Below are positions 49,490 to 60,290 of a DNA stretch of 64,000 nt, in pieces. A program made the translations under genes and the position numbers. Location: assembly GCA_930367215.1 (NCBI GenBank), contig OV884058.1, positions 198,232,208 to 198,296,207 of the forward strand, given 5' to 3'. Source of the DNA: Pollenia angustigena (Eukaryota > Arthropoda > Insecta > Diptera > Polleniidae). The first letter of the stretch is position 1, and each line of letters opens with the position of its first letter. Below the pieces are notes generated by a model. That model saw only the letters and a program-made list of their open reading frames with translations, had not been told where the DNA came from and ran no database searches.

Positions 49490-49855
49490 GTGAAAAACGA
49501 TCCACACAAGTCAACAAATAACATTGATTATTTGATGGAGGAAGAGGACCAACCAAATCAATATGAACTTCCGCAAAACGACGAGAAACTAAAGGAAAGT
49601 GTCCAATGGGGCTTTTAATGTGACGAGAAATTTTTGATTTCTAACAAGCTTTACAAATTTTCGCCCAACTTTTACAATCGCGTTTCATAAATGGCCAAAC
49701 ACTACGTTCAGAAACGAGTTTACTTGAAACTTTAGCACCAGGATGAGATAGATTATGCAATCCATTGAAAATCGACTTCCTCATCTCTTTAGGAATATAG
49801 GGCCTTGAAACATTATTATTTGAAATATCACAAAATATTTTTAATTTTATACCAG
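49490..49855 (-). pseudogene. Ty3/gypsy integrase fragment
   Basis: Minus-strand reading from 49800 gives 'GLHNLSHPGAKVSSKLVSER', then 'VWPFMKRDCKSWAKICKAC', the zinc-binding H-x3-H...C-x5-C-x2-C region of integrase. After an in-frame stop (TAG at 49641-49643) it continues 'GHFPLVSRRFAEVHIDLVGP', including the first catalytic Asp of the integrase core, then 'LLTCVDRFSRW' with the next conserved block near 49490. Apart from the stop the frame is open for over 100 codons, so the relic is fairly young. The upstream part of the same element is at 52808-52966 and 53825-54018. Confidence 0.88.
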
Positions 49856-50089
49856 TAACTTTTTAACGACAAAAAATTGTCGTTAAGTAGTCAAAATTCG
49901 TTAGCTAACGAAAGGTGTCGTTAAGAGCTATTCTGTAATGAAATTTTAACAATTTTTATTGGCAAAAAATGTCGGTAAACAACGACACAAAAAAAGTTCT
50001 TGTTAAATAATAACGACAATAAATGTACTGTTAACAGATTAAAAATATAGAGAAAGAAGCAAATTTTTAATATAAAAAAAGTATGAAAG

Positions 50090-50645
50090 TATAGTCGATC
50101 AAGTCCGACTCTACATTGCAGTATTTGGGCGATCATGTTTCCGCCAAAAAGAGTATGTTGTGAGGTTAATATTCACATAAGACATTTTTGTGCCAAATAT
50201 TATCTAAGTATCAACTACCATTATTAGTGTATTTGTATGGGAGCTGTGGTCAAATATGGACCGATTCTAAAAAAATTTGTTCTGGTGATTTATGTAGGTT
50301 GCGACAAAATATTTTTGGGTCTTATTCAACTCAAATGTCTATAAAACAAGATGGCTATTAATAGGCACAAAACCCTATTCCGGAAAGAAGTTTTCATGTG
50401 GGCCATAAAATTAAATAAATGCTTCTCACCATTATAAAAAGGCTTCGATCTTGTGACAATAAACGCATATGTGCCAAATTTTATAAAATTATTTTTAAAA
50501 TTTCTTCCTGTAGTTTGCGCACAAGATTATCTTGTACAGACAACCAGCCATCCTGATAGAAGGTCGGGCTTCGTTAAATGGATTCTGACATTGATTCTGA
50601 GTTAATCGGTATACTAAAAGGCAGGCCCAGAACCTTTATTTAAAT
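50090..50645 (+). repeat. dispersed repeat copy
   Basis: Begins 'gtatagtcgatcaagtcc', contains 'tatggtcaaatatggaccg' and ends 'gtatactaaaaggcagg', with a 'cagacaaccagcc' core. Same family as 19640-21500 and 54650-55345. Confidence 0.7.
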
Positions 50646-50651
50646 GTGTTA

Positions 50652-52016
50652 CACTAGCGTGGCCGTTAGTTGTATGGAGAACTTTTTTTTTTTGATTTCT
50701 TATATTCTCCCCCCCCCCCCAAATCGGTTCAGTTTTATGTAAAAAAAAATACAAAAAAATTTCGTAGCGATAAGTTGTGTTTTAGGGGGACGTCGGCCCC
50801 TCAAAGTTTGCCATCAAGCCATTTATTCAAATGTGATTTGTTTGCATATGACTATCTCTTAAAAACAACATTTTACAAGAACATGGTATATGGCAATATT
50901 TTAGCTCTTCTAGTCAACAACATTAGCCTCGAAGAAAGTTTTTTGCTAAAATTAATATTTAAGAAAATAATTAAGAAAATAACAACAAAATTCCAAACAT
51001 TTTATATACGTTTTATATATATAAAAGAGGGATTTAATGTCAAGTGAACTAATTTTGAAATCGAAATCTTTCGATTTGGATGAAATTTGCACCACCGTTA
51101 GTCCCATTGAATAGTAGTTCAGACACAAATTTTCAAAGTTTGAAATTTTGGCCAAACAGGTGTTCTTTCACATCCATGTAACTTATTACCAATTGGGGTT
51201 AGCAAAATTTGTCTCAAGCAGCTTAGATAGCTATTTAATCAATCTTTTTAAAAAACTTTTTTTGGTTTTTTTAAAAAATTTTTTAAAGTATTTTTTTTAT
51301 ATTTAAAACTTTTTTTTTTTTTTTTTTTGCCAAGTTGTAAATTTAAAAAAAAAATTTTAAAAAATTCAAAAAAAAACAAAAAAATTTTTTTTAAAGATTG
51401 ATCAAATAGCTATCTAAGCTGCTTGGGACAAATTTTGCTAACCCCAATTGGTAATAAGTTACATGGATGTGAAAGAACACCTATATGGCCAAAATTTCAA
51501 ACTTTGACCCCCCCAAACTCAGAAACTTTTTGACCGATCTTGTTGAAAATTTGTGTCTAAACTACTATTCAATAGGACTAACGTTGGTGCAAATTTCATC
51601 CAAATCGAAAGACATCGATTTCAAAATTAGTTCACTTGTCATTAAATCCCTCTTTTATATATATAAAACGTATATAAAATGTTTGGAATTTTGTTGTTAT
51701 TTTCTGAATTATTTTCTTAAATATTAATTTTAGCAAAAAACTTTCTTCGAGGCTAATGTTGTTGACTAGAAGAGCTAAAATATTGCCATATACCATGTTC
51801 TTGTAAAATGTTGTTTTTAAGAGATAGTCATATGCAAACAAATTACATTTGAATAAATGGCTTGATGGCAAACTTTGAGGGGCCGACGCCCCCCCTAAAA
51901 CACAACTTATCGCTACGAAATTTTTTTGTATTTTTTTTTACATAAAACTGAACCGATTTGGGGGGGGGGGGAGAATATAAGAAATCAAAAAAAAGAAAAT
52001 AACGGCCACCCTAGTG
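50652..52016. mobile_element. 1365-bp foldback MITE with TTA target duplication
   Basis: The arms of about 660 bp pair almost throughout, from CACTAGCGTGGCCGTTA at the left to the near complement ending CTAGTG at the right. TTA flanks both sides (50649-50651, 52017-52019). The arms include C10-11/G12 and T-rich tracts. The two mirror open frames (50670-51047 and 51632-51871) are arm shadows. A 3-bp TTA duplication is consistent with PIF/Harbinger mobilisation; that is inference. Confidence 0.85.
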
Positions 52017-52807
52017 TTACACACATTCGTACAAACACATAATATCCTCTTCACATACACACTCATAAAATTATTACAGTAACTGATTGTAGGTTATTAA
52101 ATTCGTTTTCGGTACTGTTAAAATTGAATAAAAATATAGTTATTTTACGAATAAATTTATTTTTCAACATTTATGTTTGTTATTAAAAAAACAAACTACC
52201 AAAAAATAATGTTTTCCGTATTTTTTTTTGTTAATTTGTTTGATTTTTATCGGTTAAAATATATTTTTTAAAAGTAAAAACTATTCAATTTTAACGAATA
52301 TGATGTTCGATAAATAAAAAACTTAGAAATTACTGAAAAAATCATTTGTTTTAAATGAAATGTAAATGATCCGTTTTTTAAATGAATTTTAATTTGTTTC
52401 AAATGAATTTTCGTTTGAATTTAACTACATAATATTTTGAGTGCAGTAGTGTAGGTATAAAAAGTAAGAGCAGATGTTGTGCTAGAGTGGCTCAGTCACC
52501 TGGAAATTTTTCCCTATGTATAAAAAGATTTAACACCAACATATTTATTTAGAAATATAATAAATATTGACACGTTTTCATTCATGTTTTGTTAAAATAA
52601 ATGCAATAAAGCAAATTTATTTTGTATTTTTTTTATTAATTTTAAAATATTTTTATTTTGACGTTCTTATATTTTTACCGATATTTGTCGTCAATATTTC
52701 TAAACAAAAATATTTGTTTATTTAAAATACAGAATAACGAATTCGTTAAAGTAACCGAGATTTCTCGTTAATTAACGATATCGGTAGTTAAATTCAAAAA
52801 GTTACAG

Positions 52808-52966
52808 AATTGAGGTACAGGAATAGACATTAGTTGTAAGTTAAGTGAATTCTTTTCTTGTAAAAGGTTTTTTAGCTCCATATCATTCTTCTGTAATTTT
52901 GAAAGTTCATCTTAATCAAGAAGAGATATTGATTCGATACGTGAAAAGGCATCAGCTACAACTAGG
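52808..52966 (-). pseudogene. Ty3/gypsy fragment between RNase H and integrase
   Basis: Minus-strand translation gives 'VADAFSRIESISLLD', a stop, then 'DELSKLQKNDMELKNLL'. 'VADALSR' is the conserved motif right after RNase H in Ty3/gypsy polyproteins. It fits between the fragments at 53825-54018 and 49490-49855. Confidence 0.8.
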
Positions 52967-53824
52967 GATGCCAATCGGGATTGATTCCCGAGATTTCGGG
53001 GGTTTTTTTAAATAAACAACACATTTTATTTATTTATGAATTTTCAAAAGTATTATATGTATATATATAACATATATTTTTAAAAAAGAAAAATAAGAAT
53101 AATCAGTATTGTGGTTATTTTGTTGAACTATTTATGGTTTTTAATTCAAATTTTTTAATATTTTTAATAAGGCTAAAGTTCATCAAATTTAATTTTCATT
53201 AAATTATTTTTATGAAGAAAGGAATTTTACAACATGAAATTAATTAAAATTTATTGATAATTTTTCATTCTTGACTGAAGCTGGGCTCGAACCCAGGCGT
53301 TTTTACGGACAGGTTACCCTTACATGTTTCTATTGCAACCACTCAATCTCTTCAGAGGGCTTGCCGTTTAACACTCGCAGCCATCGACGACTGCTGACGT
53401 CAATAGTCAAACATCAATCCTTAAGCCAAATTGTATTTAAGTTAGTATCTAGTTTTAATTTATTTTACATGTTTTTCCTTACTTCTGTTTTTTCGTACTT
53501 TTTGTCAAGAATTCTTCTTGAAGTTCAAAGTACATTTTTGTTTTTTTTTTTCATTTTTATGTCTTTCTTTTTCTTAATGAACTTTAGCCTAATTAAAAAT
53601 ATTAAAAAATTTGGATTGAAAAATAAGAATTATAAAAATAAAAAATACAACTGAAATATAATTTTTAATCATTTTTTTTTTTTTGTATAGAGTATAAAAA
53701 TTCACTAAAAACGAACATTTTTGTACACAAAAGTTGATATATTAAAAATCCCGCGATTAATAAAAATAAATTCCGGGATTCGGGATTGATAAATTTCGGA
53801 ATTCGGGATTTCCCGTTTGGCATC
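52967..53824. mobile_element. 858-bp element with GATGCCAA ends, inserted in gypsy
   Basis: GATGCCAATCGGGAT at the left mirrors the right end, whose complement reads GATGCCAAACGGGA. Extra 'cgggatt' repeats lie at both ends. The interior has a second pair of inverted blocks ('ttaattcaaattttttaa' against 'aaaatttggattg') around a tRNA-like core. It lies between two contiguous pieces of one gypsy reading order. No clear target duplication was found. Confidence 0.65.
53277..53410 (-). pseudogene. tRNA-like core (SINE-type), copy 2
   Basis: Diverged copy of 43478-43610, with B-box-like GGTTCGAGCC (minus strand, about 53284-53294) and A-box-like GATTGAGTGGTTGC. The flanking 'cgcagccatcgacgactgct' is shared with copy 1. 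Confidence 0.6.
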
Positions 53825-54018
53825 ACGAAATTTGTATTAAATTGTCCAATGAAGTTTAATTGTCGTAGTTGACGAGGACTTGCTTTTTCAGGCTTTTGAG
53901 AAAATGCAAAGGTAAGTGGTTTGTGGTCAGTATGTACTGAAAATTTACGACCTTCTATATAATCACGAAAATATTTAGCAGCAGAATAAATTCCCAATAA
54001 TTCCCTGTCGTAGGCAGG
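53825..54018 (-). pseudogene. Ty3/gypsy RNase H fragment
   Basis: The minus frame reads 'NPAYDRELLGIYSAAKYFRD', 'FSVHTDHKPLTFAFSQ' and 'ASPRQLRQLNFIGQF', the classic gypsy RNase H order including the 'TDHKPL' strand. The frame is open to the edge of the inserted element at 53824. Upstream (above 54018) it runs into an unrelated 'ggcga' repeat, so reverse transcriptase is missing. Confidence 0.9.
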
Positions 54019-54130
54019 GTTGTCAGATATGGCGATTTCTCGACAAACGTGGCGATTTTCAAACATGTTTGGCGACCTAATTTTTGATTTGGCGACATGG
54101 CGATTTATAAAATAGTTAAAATCGCCAACT
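54018..54130. repeat. dispersed 'ggcga' repeat, fragment
   Basis: 'gtcagatatggcgatttctcg' type sequence (20 bp identical by eye at 59858) followed by 'acgtggcgattt'. It adjoins the gypsy RNase H fragment. Confidence 0.65.
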
Positions 54131-54649
54131 GGCTATTTTTGATGACGTTTGAATTTGTTTTGATATTCGTTAAATTTAATACTTAGAAATAATATTATTT
54201 TAATTCTCGTATTTTTATGAATGAAATTTCAGGCAAACATATGTATGATAGGTATTTGAAGGTATGTTCAAATAGCTGATGAAGTTAATGAAAATCTTCT
54301 AGAAAAGTGTTTTTAAATATAAAATTGCTCTTGAAAAAAATCAATAAAGAGAATTCCTTAAAACAATAATATGTTTTAAGTCTATTAACATTTTCACATT
54401 ATACTTATATGTATGTGGCAATTTATTATCACAGATAAAGTATGTTGTTGTTAGTGATATTTTAAAGATTTTTATGAATCCTATCATACCTTTGGACGCT
54501 TATGAAAAACAATCGAAAGAATAAGCGTTGGTTAATTGGTTTTTGTTTCTATACAAAAAAAAATAAAACAGGGTTTTATGGATTCAACATAGCACAATGT
54601 TATTTTAACTTTTTGGTTTAAAATAATATGAAACAATGATAATTTGAAA

Positions 54650-55345
54650 CAAGTAAGAAAGTATAGTCGGTCAAGCCCGACCACAGTATTTAAAAACACA
54701 TCATGCTTATGTGTCCATATAAATATAGATTTATCTAAGTTTATAAACTTCATGAAAATCAGTTTGAAAGTTTGTGAGAGGCAGAAATCGCCCCCTTCCT
54801 CCCGTTGTGGTCCTATTTTTAAAAACCTGTATAGCTAATGTGTCCATGGATTTTTCTATGTTTTAAATTTCATTAAAATCGGTTTGAGAGGCAGAAATTG
54901 CCCCTATCTCCCCTAGTGGTCCTATTTTTTAAAAAATACATACATTTTGTGTCCATATAGATATGGTTCTATCTATGTTTTAAATTTCATTGAAATCGGT
55001 TTGATAGTTTCTGAGAGGAAGAAATTTCCACCTATCTTCCCTCGTGGTCCTACGATTCAGCCCATTTTCAATAGGCTTGGTCCTTGTGCCAATAAAAACC
55101 TATGGCCCAAATTTCATCAAACTATCTCCAAAATTGCGACCTGTACTTTGCGCACAAGGTTACATGGACAGCCAGCCAGCCTGCCAGCCAGCCAGCCAGC
55201 CGGACGGACATCGCTAGTTCGACTCAGAAAGTGATTCTAAGACGATCGGTACACTTTAAGGTGGGTCTAGGACCAATATTTTAAGGTGTTGCACACATCA
55301 GCACAAATGCATAATACCCTCTCCACTATCGTGGTGTGGGTATAA
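54650..55345 (+). repeat. dispersed repeat, most complete copy
   Basis: It begins 'aagtatagtcggtcaagccc' and ends 'gtggtgtgggtataa'. Three copies of an approximately 100-bp module lie inside ('tgtgtccatataaatatag', 'ttcattgaaatcggtttg', 'gagaggcagaaat'), followed by a CAGCCAGC tract and GGACGGACATCG. The short frames over it are not genes. Confidence 0.75.
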
Positions 55346-55759
55346 TAATGTACAGAAATTTTCTATGATTTTTAATCAACATTGCGCAATGCTAATTTAA
55401 CATTGATATATTTTTCTGTGTGTAGTTTAAATTTAATTTTTAATTAAGTTTTTTTTCAATTGTAATAAATGCTGAATCTTCATTAATTGTTGTTCAGCAT
55501 TATATTTATTTATTAACGCTGGTCAGTAATTTTCAATTTCTTTCGTTTCTATAATTCGTTCTTGCTGCTTATCTTCAGTTAGTTAACTTGGTTTTTTTCC
55601 TTCTTTAAATTAATTAATGAGTCACCTGTTCTTTACAGGTCAAACATGTTAACGAATTTTAACGGGCTACAGCCGGCATATTTACATACAATAGTACTTT
55701 CTATGGAGAAGTTTGTGTATAATCGAAACCTTTAAAAGAATAAATTCTATTTGGAATTG

Positions 55760-55980
55760 ATTCGCTGAAAAACATAAACCAGGTCAGTCAAGAATGAATG
55801 ATTATCAATAACAATTTTAATTAATTTTCATGTTGTAAAATTCCTTTCTTCATAAAAATAATTTAATGAAAATTAAATTTGATGAACTTAAGCCTGATTA
55901 AAAATATTGAAAAATTTGAATTAAAACCCATAAATAGTTCAACAAAATTAACACAATACTAATTATCAATTTAAAATATT
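55760..55980 (-). repeat. fragment of the repeat flanking the tRNA-like cores
   Basis: Reverse complement of about 43310-43470: 'gttgtaaaattcctttcttc' and 'aacccataaatagttcaac' in order, without the tRNA-like core. Confidence 0.6.
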
Positions 55981-56879
55981 TAACTTTGTCATTCTTATTA
56001 ACCAATTAATAATTTCAAAAATTTAATAAAGTAAATTAACGTTAACGCAGAAAAATGTGGTTAATATCACAAATAATTAATTGATGCTATTAATTTGTTT
56101 ACTGGAGCGAATTTAACTTCCTAACTTTTTATACCCACACCACAATAGTGGAGAGGGTATTATGCATTCGTGCTGATGTGTGTAACACCTTAAAATATTG
56201 GTCCTAGACCCACCTAAAAGTATACCGATCGACTCAGAATCAATTTCTCAGTCGAACTAACGATGTCCGTCCGGCTGGCTGGCTGTCCATGTACCTTGTA
56301 CGCAAAGTACAGGTCGCAATTTTGGAGACAATTTAATAAAACTAGTGTTTACCTAATGGTCAAAATTCGACCATACATTTTCATGTTCATAAGAAGAAAA
56401 CATATTACATCTATGTGTATATGAATTAACATGTTTTTACATGTTTCGAGCATTTTTTCCGTCTTAGTGGATCGATTTGGCGGGGGACCAACCTACGGTA
56501 CATATTTTAACTTCCACGTGAGTTAATTTAATTTTATAATTTCAATATAATCAGAATTGATAAAACAAAAAAGTATCAAAAAATCTCCTTAATAGATTGT
56601 CACTCAGGACATTGGATGTTTAATTTTATTTGTCTATGTCTTATATTAATCGAAAATTAATCAATGTTCCAGATGTTGAACGAAAAAGTACCAAAAAGCT
56701 CCCCTTACATGTCCTTATTCCCCCAGGACCGTGCATTTTTAATTTTATCTTTATAGGTCGAATATTAAAAAAAATTCAAAACATACCAAAGGAAAAACAA
56801 AAAGAATAAAAAAAAATATTCGAAAACCGGTTTCTAAAAAATGTCGAATAATCAACAACCCTATTTTTTATTATTTTAA

Positions 56880-57252
56880 GCTACGTTCACAATCAAAAAA
56901 ACAATTTCGTTTTTTCTTCTATCTTTTTTCTTCCGAAAGTATTTCATATATTTTCCTTTCATTTTTAGAACAAAAATGTTACTAAAATTTTTTTGAAAAT
57001 GTAACTTTAGTTGAGTCAACTAGAACTTCAGCAACAATTTGTATGAAATTGTTTCTGACGTTTAAAATAATTTTATTTAGTTTTGAATGAAAATTTTAAC
57101 AAAATGTTGAAAAAATAATAATAAATGCATAACATTGTTGTGGCTAAAATTTGCAAACGGTTTCTTGATGCAAAATGTGTGTAGTTACAAAAGAAATTGT
57201 TGCTCTATTATGAACACAAAGTGAAAATGTTTTTTTGATTGTGAACGCAGCT
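56880..57252. mobile_element. 370-bp MITE with GCTACGTTCACAATC ends
   Basis: Left GCTACGTTCACAATCAAAAA and right 'ttttttgattgtgaacgcag' are inverted repeats. TTAA or TTTAA flanks both sides, which would suit a piggyBac-type insertion (inference). The interior is AT-rich. Confidence 0.75.
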
Positions 57253-57474
57253 TTAAAATTGAAAAAAACAAATTTTTTGTGTTTGTGTTAGTAGCAAATT
57301 TGAACGCTTATAACTCTGAAATTATTGAACAGATTTTAATAAAATATATATTGTGCACTTCTGTAAGTAAATATCTTTCAAATGGTGTATATTTTGTTCA
57401 AATCGGTTGACATCCAGAGGAGGAAAGTGTTGTTAACTGTTTTGCCTTAGCCGATTTATATATAGATTTGGGAC

Positions 57475-57482
57475 ATAGGTTC
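57475..57482 (+). repeat. 8-bp target duplication, left
   Basis: ATAGGTTC, repeated at 58249-58256. Confidence 0.9.
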
Positions 57483-58248
57483 TAGGGATGGGCAAATTGA
57501 AAAAATTTATCGATATATATCGAATCGATATTTTTTAAGAGTATCGATATATATTATTTCAAAAATATCGATGTATCGATATATCGAACGTATTTTGCTG
57601 AAACTATTACCAAATTAAAATATGAAATATATATACATATATGCACAAATCTTATTATTATTCCAAATATATATAGGCACATATATTGTTCCAAAACCGC
57701 ATAAAATAAATCTTTTCAAGTTCGTTTGACTTTTCTGTTTTAATTAGAAATCTGCAATGTCTGCAAATCCCACTTTTTTCTTAATTCTTCTTATAAATGC
57801 GAATCTTTACATGCAGTCTACAACTGACATGAAATGCTTAACATTAACACTAATATGACGTTAGTGTTAAGTATAGACTCATCATGTTAGAGGTTTTCTC
57901 ATGTTATAACACGGTTGTTAATGCAAATCTTTTAACAACCCTTTTATAACATTATGTTATAACAGCAAATCATGTCAGTTGTAGACTGGGAGTTATAGAT
58001 CTTCATACTAGTTATAAAAAACATGATGCATGAAGTGATGCCAATTCTTAAAAAACGCATATTGTTTGAAAAACGTCTAAAATTTTGAGTTTTTAATGAA
58101 GACTGACTTTAAAATATATCTAATTCGATAGTCGTATTTCAATATCGATACATCGATATATTGGTATTTTAAATATCGGCGATATATATCGATTATTCTT
58201 TTTAAAATATCGATATTTTGATATATCGATATTTTTTGCCCATTCCTA
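57483..58248. mobile_element. 766-bp hAT-type MITE with TATCGATA clusters
   Basis: TIR TAGGGATGGGC and GCCCATTCCTA, flanked by exact 8-bp duplications, interrupt a dispersed repeat whose halves rejoin cleanly. Both subterminal regions are packed with TATCGATA: 57508, 57542 and 57574 on the left; 58143, 58208 and 58224 on the right. TATCGATA is the DRE sequence bound in Drosophila by DREF, a protein with a BED finger and hAT-like dimerisation region. No coding capacity. Confidence 0.9.
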
Positions 58249-58256
58249 ATAGGTTC
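58249..58256 (+). repeat. 8-bp target duplication, right
   Basis: ATAGGTTC. Confidence 0.9.
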
Positions 58257-58799
58257 TTATTGGCACAAGGACCAAGCCTATTGAAAATGGAACGAAAATT
58301 TCCTCCTCTCAGAAACTATCAAACCGATTTTAATAAAATTTAAAACACAGATAGAACCATATCTATATGGACACAACAGATATACAGTTTTTCAAAAATA
58401 GGACCACAGAGGGAGGTAGAGGGCAATTTGTGCCTCTCACAAACTTTCAAACCAATTTTAATGAAGTTTATAAACATAGATAAATCCATAATTATATGGA
58501 CACATAAGCATGATGTGTTTTTATATACTGTGGTGTAGGGTATCATATGGTCGGGCTTTACCGACTATACTTTTTTTACTTGTTTTTTAATTGAAATCTA
58601 TTTTTGGTTTTTTTTTTTATTTATTAATTTTTTTTATTTTAATTAACGTTCTTACATATAATTTAAAAGATATTGTTATTCGTGCTTAATTCCCAATTTG
58701 TATTCTTGATAAAAACACTTAATTAAGCACGAATAACAAAATCTTTTAAATTAAAATTTTGTATTCCCAAAAATTACTTTGATAATAAACAGGCAAGTG

Positions 58800-59345
58800 C
58801 ACGGCTTAAAAAAAACTAAAAACTGGCAACACTTTTTTATTTAAAGCAGGTTGTTTTTGTTTTGTTTTTTCTTAACCTACTTACTACTCGTAAAACTGCT
58901 CTAAGTGGAGAAGCAGCTCGCGCTTTTTGTCATTATTTCTTAAGGGCAAACAGGTCGTTTTGTTTGTCTGCTTTTGTTGCGTTTTGCGGTGTCACCTCGC
59001 ATTGGTTAGTGTTTCGGCGTCGTATAACTGTACCGAGTTACAGTTTTTGCGGTATCTGCATTAACTATATGCAATCGTTTTTAACCTCAATTTGAGGTTT
59101 TGTTTGGTGGAGAACCATTTATAACTCATGTGACTGGTGGAGAACCAATATAACTCAGACGTTTTACTGGTGGAGTACCAAGAAAAAAACTCAGAAGATT
59201 ACTGGTGGAGACCAATATACTCTGGAGCGGATTCTGGAAGCTCTCGCCTTCCTATTAGAAGGTTTAGGTCGAACGAGGACTTTGCGGTTGAGGCTCCTAA
59301 AATTTGTGTGATACCCTGGCAATATAACTATGATTAGTTTGCCAA
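58800..59345 (+). repeat. possible LTR-retrotransposon leader with TGGTGGAGAACCA repeats
   Basis: Less AT-rich sequence with four imperfect copies of 'tggtggagaacca', about 33 bp apart (near 59105, 59134, 59167 and 59201). 'TGGTGGAGAACCA' resembles the leader just after an LTR in some insect gypsy elements, which is an uncertain recollection. Open frames here (58862-59095, 59137-59337) are unproven. Confidence 0.35.
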
Positions 59346-59852
59346 AAAAAATTTAGTTTTAAGAAAGCCAAAAAAAAAAAAAAATAACCTACTTACAACT
59401 ACAATTAATGTTGGAAGAATTTCAACCAATTGTAGTGGGGAATGTAAGAAAAGATAAACTCACTGTTTATTGTTGATGTTTTTGTTTTAACTTTGATATT
59501 ATTACAAGTAGAACTTGCATTTAATTCTTGCTTACAACTAAAGCAATTAATAATTCTAAGGGAATTAAATTGCGGAATTCGTAATCCAGCAAAAACTTCT
59601 CGTACTAAGTAACTATACTGTAATAACAAAATTTTGTTTAACATTATTTATCTTTCAACTACAACCACTCATGATTTTTAAAAGGGGTGTCCCTATTTGA
59701 ACGCATTTTTGTTTTGCCATAGAACTTCTATTTTGGTAGTAGAATTGTTTACAAAAAGAAAAAAACAGTTTGACAGAGCCGAAACTAGAACTCAGGTTGC
59801 CATATTCAACGTATATTTTTTAATTTTCAATGTGAGCTGCTTAGCGGCAGGG

Positions 59853-60180
59853 CTGTCAGATATGGCGATTTCTCGTCAAACGTGGCGATTTTGAAATGTG
59901 TTTAGCGGTGGGATTTTCCATATGGCGACTGGCGACTTTTTTACCATAAATAAATTTTACCATATAAATTTATATTATTTCAGCGAAAACTCTGGAAACT
60001 TTCACAAGATTTTTGTTTTGTTATCATTTTAAGTGAATTTTATATTCAGTCACTATTAAATTCTAATTATATTTAATTAATACTAATAAAAAAAAAAAAA
60101 TAATAGAAACTAAGCAAAATTTACTTTCGGCGACTTTTTTTTTTTTTTTCTCAGTTTTTGGCGATTTTTGACTGAAATAT
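59853..60180. repeat. dispersed 'ggcga' repeat, copy 2
   Basis: Matches 13430-13785 and 54018-54130. Confidence 0.7.
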
Positions 60181-60290
60181 TATACTAACTTTTTTATGTG
60201 TGTGAAGATAAATATGCCGAGTTAAATATGTTTCGACGTAACGGCTTACGTCACTACATATTTATCTCTGGATGAAATGACGTAACAAAA

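Larger units (their letters stand above)
49856..52804. mobile_element. 2.95-kb TIR element inserted in gypsy
   Basis: Ends TAACTTTTTA and its near complement TCAAAAAGTTA, flanked by CAG on both sides (49853-49855 and 52805-52807). It lies exactly between the gypsy integrase fragment and the gypsy 'VADAFSRIE' fragment. Near the left end 'aacgacaaaaaattgtcgtt' forms a hairpin. It carries two later insertions: a dispersed repeat (50090-50640) and a foldback (50652-52016). No transposase is seen. Confidence 0.65.
56128..58575 (-). repeat. dispersed repeat copy broken by nested insertions
   Basis: On the minus strand the start of the family is at 58575-58249 and its end at 56342-56128. Between them are further repeat-like sequence (57290-57482) and two MITEs (56880-57252, 57483-58248). 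Confidence 0.65.

Noticed and set aside
50670..51047. 125-codon frame and its mirror at 51632-51871
   Set aside because: Both are readings of the two arms of a foldback MITE; the two copies differ in start and carry no domain.
54947..55284. Frames with 'QPASLPASQPA' repeats
   Set aside because: Translation of the CAGCCAGC tract of a dispersed repeat.
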